Assembly (NCBI GenBank): GCA_041584475.1
Contig: JBFHDX010000022.1
Location: forward strand, 1-42,176
Reading direction: 5' to 3'
Source: JBFHDX01 sp041584475
GTDB lineage: Bacteria > Pseudomonadota > Alphaproteobacteria > UBA8366 > JADFVY01
Length of the DNA stretch: 42,176 nucleotides
The notes under the pieces were generated by a model. That model was not told the origin of the DNA and did not search any database. It saw only the letters and a program-made list of their open reading frames with translations. Below are positions 36,176 through 42,176 of this stretch, in pieces (the stretch's first letter is position 1; each line of letters starts with the position of its first letter). The position numbers and the translations under genes are program-made.

Positions 36176-37467
36176 CCGAGAGAACGATGCGACAATGGGT
36201 GCCCGGCATCGTCGCTTGCCGGTTTCTCGCCGCCGCGGCGCTGCTCGCCGCGCTCGCCGGGGGCTCGACGGCGGCCGGCGCGGTCGTCGCGGGCGAGGCG
36301 AAGGCGCGCGCGTGCGGCACGGTCGGCGCCTGGCTGGACCCGGGGAGCGGCGAGACGCTGGCGCCGGATCAGCTCATACGCCTCATGGCCGGGCGCAACG
36401 TCGTATTGCTCGGCGAGGTCCATCCCGTCGCCGACCACCATCGCTGGCAGCTGCAGGTGCTCGCCGGCCTGCACGCCCACCGGCCGCGGCTCGTCGTCGG
36501 CTTCGAGATGTTCCCGCGCTCGGTGCAGCCGGCGCTCGATGCATGGACCCGAGGCCAGTACGTCGAGTCGGAGTTTCTCGCCACGGCGCGGTGGCGCGAG
36601 GTCTGGGGTTACGATGCGGGGCTCTATCTGCCGCTGTTCCATTTCGTGCGGCAGAACCGGCTGCCGATGGTGGCGATGAACGTCGAGCGCTCGCTCGTCG
36701 CGCGCGTCGGCGACGAGGGCTGGAGCGCGGTCCCGGAGGCGGAGCGCGAGGGCGTGTCGGACCCGGCGCCGGCGTCGGCGGCCTACCGGCAGAGCCTGGC
36801 GCAGGTCTACGCCGCGAAGCTGGAGCAGGGCGTCGGCGCGGCACCGCCCGGCGCGGGCGGCCACGGCGGGGACGAGGGCGAGGCCGCACCGACGATCGCC
36901 GAGATCCTCGAGAGCGATGAATTCGGCCGTTTCGTCGAGTCGCAGCTGACCTGGGACCGGGCGTTGGCGGAGGCGCTGTTCGCGGCGCGGGCCGATCACC
37001 CGGGCGCGCTGGTCGCCGGCATCGTCGGCCAGGGCCATATCGAGTACGGCTACGGCATTCCGCACCAGCTCGCCGATCTCGGTGAGGACAGCGTCGCGGT
37101 GCTGCTGCCGGTGACGGCCGGCGAGGCCTGCGAGTCGCTCGGCCCCGACGCGGCCGACGCCGTTTTCGTCGTCGCGCCGGCGGAGGGTGCCTTTGCCGGC
37201 GCGCGGAGGCCGCGGCTCGGCATCATGATCGAGGGGGTGGACGGGGGCGTGCGGGTGCTCGAGGTCATCGGCGGCAGCGTCGCCGAGGCGACCGGGCTTG
37301 CCGCCGGCGACCTCATCGTCGCCGCCGCGGGCTTTCCGCTCGACGGCAGCGCGGCGCTCATCGAGATCGTCCAGCGCCAGGCGCCCGGCACGTGGCTGCC
37401 GCTCGACGTCGTGCGCGACGGCGAGACGCGCGAGTTCGTCGCCAGGTTCCCGACCCGGTTCGAATGA
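36172..37467 (+). CDS. ChaN-family protein with C-terminal PDZ domain
   Basis: 431 residues with an N-terminal hydrophobic segment (about 13-40) that may be a signal peptide. The core (about 70-310) has VVLLGEVHPVADHHRWQ, VVGFEMFPRSVQPALD and the late GIVGQGHIEYGYGIPHQL, the ChaN/DUF399 pattern of heme-binding lipoproteins. A PDZ domain follows at about 345-430 (GGSVAEATGLAAGDLIVAAAG). Its ATG overlaps the M28 stop and its own stop overlaps the next ATG, so the three genes are translationally coupled. The ChaN-PDZ fusion suggests protein or C-terminal peptide binding. Confidence 0.87.
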   Translation: MTERTMRQWVPGIVACRFLAAAALLAALAGGSTAAGAVVAGEAKARACGTVGAWLDPGSGETLAPDQLIRLMAGRNVVLLGEVHPVADHHRWQLQVLAGLHAHRPRLVVGFEMFPRSVQPALDAWTRGQYVESEFLATARWREVWGYDAGLYLPLFHFVRQNRLPMVAMNVERSLVARVGDEGWSAVPEAEREGVSDPAPASAAYRQSLAQVYAAKLEQGVGAAPPGAGGHGGDEGEAAPTIAEILESDEFGRFVESQLTWDRALAEALFAARADHPGALVAGIVGQGHIEYGYGIPHQLADLGEDSVAVLLPVTAGEACESLGPDAADAVFVVAPAEGAFAGARRPRLGIMIEGVDGGVRVLEVIGGSVAEATGLAAGDLIVAAAGFPLDGSAALIEIVQRQAPGTWLPLDVVRDGETREFVARFPTRFE

Positions 37468-39500
37468 TGGCCGCGCATCGGGCCGCGATCGCCATCGCCG
37501 GAATCGCTGCGGCAGCGGCGTTTGCCGTGATCGGCGTCCCGGCCGTCAAGCCGGATCCCGTGGCGGCCAGCGCCGAACCACCGGTCCGACATGCCATCGA
37601 GGCGGTGCTCGATCCGGACAGCGGCCGCCTCGAGGTGACGGACGTCGTCACCGTGCGCGGCCGCGCGGCGCTCGAATTCCGTCTCGCGTCCTGGCTCGCG
37701 GTGGCGGAGATCGCGCTCGACGGCTTGCCGGCCAGGGCGGCCGAATCGGCCGGCATCTGGCGTGTCGCACTGCCCGACGACGGGGAACACCGCATCACGG
37801 TGCGCTTGCGCGGTACCGTCCCGCCGCTGCCTTCGGAGGGTGGGCGCGGCGCCGTGCCGTCGGCGGCCTCGGGGCCGGCGGGAAGCTACCTGCCGGGCTC
37901 GGCCGGTTGGATCCCGGTCACCGGTGACGACTGGACCGCGTTTCGGCTGACGGTCGAGGTGCCGGTCCCGCATCGCGCCGTGGCCACCGGCCGGCTGGAG
38001 GAGGAGACGCTCGGCGAGACCGCCAACCGCGCCGTCTTCGCCGCGGACTGGCCGGCCGAGCAACCCGCCCTGTTCGCCGGCCCCTACAGCGTGGAAGAGC
38101 GGCACGAGGGCGGCATCCGCCTGCGTACCTATTTCCACGAAGAGCTGGCGGAACTCTCGGACCTGTACCTGCGGGAGTCGGCGCGGCATCTGGCACGCTA
38201 CTCGGACGAGATCGGGCCTTACCCGTTCACGGATTTCCACGTCATTTCGTCGCCGCTGCCGGTCGGGCTCGGCTTCCCGAACCTGACCTATGTCGGCCGC
38301 ACCGTGCTGCCGCTACCGTTCATGCGCGGCCGCTCGCTGGCGCACGAGATCCTGCACAACTGGTGGGGCAACGGCGTCGCCGTCGCCTATGGCGGCGGCA
38401 ACTGGGCCGAGGGGCTGACGACCTACATGGCCGATTACGCGCTGGCCGAGGAGGCGGGCGCGGACGCCGCGCGCGAGATGCGCCTCGGCTGGCTGCGCGA
38501 CTATGCGGCGCTGCCGGCGGAGCGCGACCTGCCGGTCGAGCGCTTCACCGCCAAGCAGCACGACGCCGCGCAGGTGATCGGCTACGGCAAGGTCGCGTTC
38601 ATCTTCCACATGCTGCGAGGCGAGCTCGGCGAGGCCGCCTTCGACGAGGGCCTGCGCCGGTTCTGGCGCGAGCAGCGCTTCCGCGTCGCCGGCTGGGCCG
38701 ATCTGCGCCGCGCCTTCGAGGCGGCGTCGGGCCGCGACCTCGGCTGGTTCTTCGCGCAGTGGCTGGAGCGGCCCGGCGCGCCGCGGGTCGAGCTCGGCGA
38801 CGGCCGCTCGTCGGCCGAGGGCGACGGGTTCCGGGTCGCCTTTACGTTGCGGCAGGACGCGCCGGCGTACCGTCTCGGAATCCCGGTGGCGATCGACACC
38901 GAGGCCGGCGAGGTGCGGCGGCGGATCACCCTGAAGAAAGGCGAGATGACCGCCAGCGTGACGATGCCGGGCCGTCCGACCGCCATACGCGTCGACCCGG
39001 AGCACGACCTGTTTCGCCGCCTGCTTCAAGGCGAGAGTCCGCCGATCTTCCGCGACGTGACGCTGTCGGGCGAGACCGTGCTCGTCGTGGCGGCGAGCGA
39101 TGCGGCCATGGCGGCGACCGCGCATCGCCTCGCCGGCCGGCTGCTGCAGCGTGATGCCATGGCGCACGGGAGCGATCCGGCACAGATCCCGCGCCGGGCG
39201 CCGGTTCTCGTCATCGGTGCGACGGCGGAGGTCGCGGCACTGCGGAAAGCGCTCGCCTTGCGTGATCTGCCGCCGAAAATTGCGGGGTCGGGCACAGCGC
39301 GCGGCTGGACGGAGATCCGCGCCGGCGGCGCTCCGGCGCTGCTCGTGTCGGCGGAGGATGCTGACGCGCTGGCCGCCGTGCTGCGCCCGCTGCCGCACTA
39401 CCGCAGCCGCAGCTACGTCGTCTTCGAGGGTTCGCGGGCGGTGGACAGGGGGTTGTGGCCCGTGACGGACAGCCCGCTCGTCCGCCGCTTCGACAACTGA
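37464..39500 (+). CDS. M1-family metallopeptidase with extra C-terminal domain
   Basis: 678 residues with an N-terminal hydrophobic segment that may be a signal peptide or anchor. A beta-rich N-domain is followed by the thermolysin-like core: HEILH at 294-298 and WAEGL with E316, a gluzincin zinc site. Only 17 residues separate H298 and E316, one fewer than the canonical 18. The GAMEN exopeptidase motif is replaced by LGFPNLTYVG, so classical N-terminal exopeptidase activity is uncertain. After about residue 515 a further ~160-residue alpha/beta region has no domain I can name. ATG 37464 overlaps the ChaN-PDZ stop (ATGA). Confidence 0.88.
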   Translation: MMAAHRAAIAIAGIAAAAAFAVIGVPAVKPDPVAASAEPPVRHAIEAVLDPDSGRLEVTDVVTVRGRAALEFRLASWLAVAEIALDGLPARAAESAGIWRVALPDDGEHRITVRLRGTVPPLPSEGGRGAVPSAASGPAGSYLPGSAGWIPVTGDDWTAFRLTVEVPVPHRAVATGRLEEETLGETANRAVFAADWPAEQPALFAGPYSVEERHEGGIRLRTYFHEELAELSDLYLRESARHLARYSDEIGPYPFTDFHVISSPLPVGLGFPNLTYVGRTVLPLPFMRGRSLAHEILHNWWGNGVAVAYGGGNWAEGLTTYMADYALAEEAGADAAREMRLGWLRDYAALPAERDLPVERFTAKQHDAAQVIGYGKVAFIFHMLRGELGEAAFDEGLRRFWREQRFRVAGWADLRRAFEAASGRDLGWFFAQWLERPGAPRVELGDGRSSAEGDGFRVAFTLRQDAPAYRLGIPVAIDTEAGEVRRRITLKKGEMTASVTMPGRPTAIRVDPEHDLFRRLLQGESPPIFRDVTLSGETVLVVAASDAAMAATAHRLAGRLLQRDAMAHGSDPAQIPRRAPVLVIGATAEVAALRKALALRDLPPKIAGSGTARGWTEIRAGGAPALLVSAEDADALAAVLRPLPHYRSRSYVVFEGSRAVDRGLWPVTDSPLVRRFDN

Positions 39501-39530
39501 TCGCGATCCCGCCCCCGGGAGACCCGCCCC

Positions 39531-40673
39531 ATGCGCGACGCCATCCTCAACCTGCCGGCATCGCGTATCCGCGAGGTGGCGCGCCTCGGCATGGGCAGGC
39601 CCGGCGTCATCCCGTTGTGGTTCGGCGAGCCCGACGTGCCGACGCCGCAGTTCATTTGCGACGCCGCCGCGGCGGGGCTCGCCGCCGGTGACACCTTCTA
39701 TACGCCGAACCGCGGCACGCCCCAGCTGCGCGACGCGATCGCCGAATACATGACCGGCCTCTACCGCCGCCCGATCGATGTCGATGCGGTCACCGTCACT
39801 GTCTCGGGCATGAACGCGATCATGATCGCCCTGCAGTGCCTGATCGAGCCGGGCGCCCGGCTCGTCACCGTCTCGCCGCTGTGGCCGAACCTGGTGGCGG
39901 TGGCGCGGATCCTCGGCGCGCGCGTCGAAGAGGTGCCGCTGACGCCCGCCGCGGGTGGCTGGACCCTCGATGCGCAGCGCCTCATCGATGCCTGCGGCGA
40001 CGACGCGGCGGTGATCCTGCTCAACTCGCCGAGCAACCCGACCGGCTGGATGATGCACGCCGACGCGCAACGCGCGGTCCTCGACCATGCGCGCCGGCAC
40101 GGCGCCTGGGTCGTCGCCGACGAGGTCTATGCCCGCATCGTCTACGACCGGCCGGTGGCGCCCTCCTTCGTCGAGGCGATGGCGGACGGGGACCGGCTCA
40201 TCGTCATCAACAGCTTCTCGAAGAGCTGGGCGATGACCGGCTGGCGCCTCGGCTGGATCACCGCGCCGCCCGCTGTCGGCCCGGTGCTCGAGAAGATGAT
40301 GGAGTTCAACATCGCCGGCGCCGCCGGCTTCGTGCAGCGCGCGGGCCTGACGGCGATCCGCGACGGCGAGGACTTCGTCAGCGAGTCGGTGGCGCGCTAC
40401 CGTGCGAACCGCGAGCTGTTCCTGCGCCGCATCGCCGATTTCCCACGTGTCACCGCGCCGCCGCCCGAGGCCGCGTTCTACTGCTTCTTCCGGGTCGACG
40501 GCGTCGCCGACGGCGTCGCCTTCGCCAAGCGCATCCTTGCCGAGACCGGCGTCGGCCTCGCCCCGGGCGAGGCCTTCGGCGACCGCTGGGCCGGCTGGCT
40601 GCGGCTGTGCCTTGCCGCCTCGCACGCGCGGCTCGAGGAAGCGCTCGACCGCCTCGCGCCGGTGTTGGGGTGA
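39531..40673 (+). CDS. Class I/II PLP-dependent aminotransferase
   Basis: 380-residue fold-type I aminotransferase. IPLWFGEPDVPTPQFI, YTPNRGTPQLRDAIAEYM, LLNSPSNPTGW, VVADEVYARIVYD and the PLP lysine K231 in NSFSKSWAMTGWRLGW are diagnostic. It belongs to the aspartate/aromatic-type group, but the amino donor cannot be assigned. It starts 30 bases after the M1 gene behind GGGAG, perhaps in the same operon. Its TGA stop is the first base triplet of a large palindrome shared with the next gene. Confidence 0.92.
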   Translation: MRDAILNLPASRIREVARLGMGRPGVIPLWFGEPDVPTPQFICDAAAAGLAAGDTFYTPNRGTPQLRDAIAEYMTGLYRRPIDVDAVTVTVSGMNAIMIALQCLIEPGARLVTVSPLWPNLVAVARILGARVEEVPLTPAAGGWTLDAQRLIDACGDDAAVILLNSPSNPTGWMMHADAQRAVLDHARRHGAWVVADEVYARIVYDRPVAPSFVEAMADGDRLIVINSFSKSWAMTGWRLGWITAPPAVGPVLEKMMEFNIAGAAGFVQRAGLTAIRDGEDFVSESVARYRANRELFLRRIADFPRVTAPPPEAAFYCFFRVDGVADGVAFAKRILAETGVGLAPGEAFGDRWAGWLRLCLAASHARLEEALDRLAPVLG

Positions 40674-40823
40674 GGGATTACAGGGAATTTACGGGGGAAT
40701 TACGGGGACACAGTACCTAATACAATGCACATTTCGTGAATCGGTCGCGCGCGATCCAATCGCGAATTAAGTACTGTGTCCCCGTAATTCCCCGTAATTC
40801 CGTAATTCCCCAACGATCCCTCA
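40671..40823. repeat. Large palindromic REP-like element A
   Basis: Outer arms TGAGGGAT (40671-40678) and ATCCCTCA (40816-40823); main arms 40684-40716 and 40771-40801, each ending in ACGGGGACACAGTAC or its complement, with two extra bases in the left arm. Short direct repeats of GGGGAATTAC occur within the arms, and the inner 40730-40768 is itself imperfectly palindromic. The GGGGACACAGTAC word is typical of REP sequences linked to RAYT-type Y1 transposases. No transposase gene is present. Confidence 0.85.
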
Positions 40824-41756
40824 TCCGCCGAGCGCGCGTTCGAGCGCCGCGATGTCGAACTTCTTCATCTCGAGGAAGGCGTTCGTCACCCGCTCGACCT
40901 TCTTCCGGTCCGGATCCTGCAACATGCGGGTCAGCGCGACCGGCACCACCTGCCACGAGACGCCGAACGCGTCCTTGAGCCAGCCGCATTGCTGCGCCTT
41001 CGGGTCGCCGTCCCGGCCGAGCGCCTCCCAGTAGCGGTCGATCTCCGCCTGGCTCGCGCACAGCACCTGGAAGGACACCGCCTCGTTGAACGCGAAATCG
41101 TGGGACTGCGCGTTGTCCATGGCCGAGAACGGGTGCCCGGCGAGCGAGAACCGGGCGTGCTTGACCCAGCCTTCCGGGTTGATCTCGCCGGGGCCGTTGC
41201 GCAGCACGTCGTCGACCGCCGATCCCTCGAAGATCGAGACGTAGCGGTTCAGCGCCGCCTCGGCCCGGCCCGCCTGCGCGCCGGTGAACATGAGCGTCGG
41301 CGTAATGCCCCGGCCCGCCCCGGCGCGGTCGCCGCGCGCGATCTGCCACGACAGGCCGTAGCGGTCGTTGAGCCAGCCATAGCGCGCGCTCCAGTCGTAG
41401 GCGCCGAGTTCCATCAGCGTCTCGCCGCCCTCGCCGAGCGCCGTCCACAGGGCGTCGACCTCGGCCGCCGATGCGCAGGTGACGAAGAGCTAGATCGCCG
41501 GGTTGAAGCGGAAATGCGGCCCGCCGTTGAGCCCGAGGAAATCCCGGCCGCCGAGCCGGAACGCGACGGTCATGACCGAGCCTTCCGGCCGGCCGTGCAT
41601 CTCGAAGCCGGCCTTGCCGTAGCGGGTCGTCGCGCCGATCGCCGAGTCCGGAAGCAGCGATGCGTAGAGCGCGGCGGCGGCCTCCGCCTGGTCGTCGAAC
41701 CACAGGCAGGGGACGATGGCTGGAGTCGCGGTCATGCTGTCGTCGTCCGGAATCAT
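40821..41756 (-). pseudogene. VOC/PhnB-like glyoxalase-fold gene interrupted by an amber codon
   Basis: One continuous frame encodes two tandem VOC (PhnB-like 3-demethylubiquinone-9 3-methyltransferase/glyoxalase) domains. The N-terminal half reads AIVPCLWFDDQAEAAAALYASLLPD to GPHFRFNPAI. Then TAG at 41492-41490 interrupts it, and the frame resumes with LFVTCASAAEVDALWTAL, GAYDWSARYGWLNDRYGLSWQ and a second VOC repeat. Homologues commonly have a serine-type codon here (FNPAIS), so a TCG-to-TAG change is likely. Start ATG 41735 (MTATPAIV) or 41756. A second intact frame begins at ATG 41414 (197 residues) and may still be translated. Its stop codon lies in palindrome A. Confidence 0.82.
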
Positions 41757-42083
41757 GGAACCAAGGAGAGAACCAGGGGAACACAGTACCTACTTCACGC
41801 TGCCTGCGTTGACAGACGCGATCGAAACAAGAGGTGAAATAAGTACCGTGTCCCCTTAATTCGTGTCCCCTTAATCCCCCTAAATTCGCTGTGTTCCCCT
41901 GATTCCCTCCCGTCTCCGGCCTGCGGATGGCTGTGGCCACAGTTCGGAAATACGACTATAACGTGTATTGTTGCCAACAAGGACACGTGGCGGAAATGCG
42001 CGATTTCCAGCACCCGATTCGGCGCCGCATCTGTTCAATGGGTCGAGCGCCGCGCGCCGCTATCGTGCAACTCCTGGCTGCAC
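41757..42083. other. Intergenic region between the VOC gene and livF
   Basis: 327 bases. The first half is palindromic element B (41774-41901). From about 41920 to 42083 nothing recognisable is present: an AT-richer patch (41945-41985) and no supported gene. Confidence 0.6.
41774..41901. repeat. Palindromic REP-like element B
   Basis: A perfect 13-bp inverted repeat, CAGGGGAACACAG (41774-41786) and CTGTGTTCCCCTG (41889-41901). Nested arms pair ACAGTACCTACTTCAC with GTGAAATAAGTACCGTGT (around 41782-41797 and 41834-41851). GTGTCCCCTTAAT repeats directly at 41848 and 41863. It shares the GGGGACAC/ACAGTAC vocabulary of element A but has diverged. Confidence 0.75.
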
Positions 42084-42176
42084 TCAGACCGCCAGATAGG
42101 CCCGCCGGATCGCCTCGTCGGCGGCGAGCTCGCGCATCGTCCCTTCGTAACGGATGCGGCCCTTCTCGATGATGTA
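42084..42176 (-). CDS. 3' end of a branched-chain amino acid ABC transporter ATPase (LivF-like), partial
   Basis: The last 30 codons and the stop of a minus-strand gene whose 5' part lies outside the window. The sequence ends GRIRYEGTMRELAADEAIRR followed by AYLAV, the characteristic C-terminus of LivF-type ATPases. The assignment is limited by length. Confidence 0.72.
   Translation of the reverse strand, partial: YIIEKGRIRYEGTMRELAADEAIRRAYLAV

Noticed and set aside
41927..42172. 81-codon plus-strand open frame at the right edge
   Set aside because: It crosses the antisense of the livF 3' end, has no homology-like features and no ribosome site.

Overview
This 42-kb window looks like chromosomal DNA of a free-living, high-GC (roughly two-thirds G+C by eye) alphaproteobacterium. 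Evidence: an FnrN-type regulator with the alphaproteobacterial Cys-X2-Cys-X7-Cys motif beside ccoGHIS, the order rplU-rpmA-obgE-proB-proA-nadD-rsfS-rlmH-gpmI-envC-ctpA-rppH typical of that class, and CtrA-like TTAA-N7-TTAM sites. No phage, IS transposase gene, CRISPR array or rRNA is visible. The genus cannot be named from the sequence alone.

Layout. (1) 1-5149 (+): 3' part of ccoG, then ccoH, ccoI and ccoS (cbb3 oxidase maturation and copper delivery) and an Fnr/FixK-like oxygen regulator. (2) 5146-11529 (+): an M20 peptidase and a DmpA-like P1 peptidase whose starts overlap the preceding stops, then a family-5 peptide-type ABC importer (binding protein and two permeases, no ATPase) with a small two-TM potassium-channel-like gene between its parts. 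(3) 11619-23535 (-): the conserved housekeeping cluster from rplU to rppH. It is interrupted by an oppositely oriented DUF2799 lipoprotein gene (18203-18874) and by a strong intrinsic terminator between rpmA and obgE. L21 carries an unusually long Lys/Ala/Pro tail. (4) 24077-27001: a PilZ-domain/SAM-methyltransferase fusion facing a six-TM histidine kinase, with a near-identical 24-bp AT-rich motif upstream of both genes. This is the best candidate for an undescribed signalling system. (5) 27185-27273: tRNA-Ser(CGA).

(6) 27365-32972 (-): a catabolic cassette with a TAXI-type TRAP binding protein, a fused TRAP permease, an ACMSD-like amidohydrolase and a FAD aromatic monooxygenase. (7) 33224-39500 (+): three coupled genes for exported proteins, namely a beta-propeller/M28 peptidase/PDZ protein, a ChaN-like/PDZ protein and an M1-type metallopeptidase, followed by a class I/II aminotransferase. 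(8) 40671-41901: two large palindromic REP-like elements bracketing a VOC-family gene interrupted by one in-frame amber codon. (9) 42084-42176 (-): the 3' end of a livF-like ABC ATPase gene running off the window.

Functionally the window joins microaerobic respiration control, peptide and aromatic-acid scavenging, core translation, proline and NAD biosynthesis, and envelope proteolysis. Calls rest on motifs, domain order and gene context read by eye; no database search was possible.
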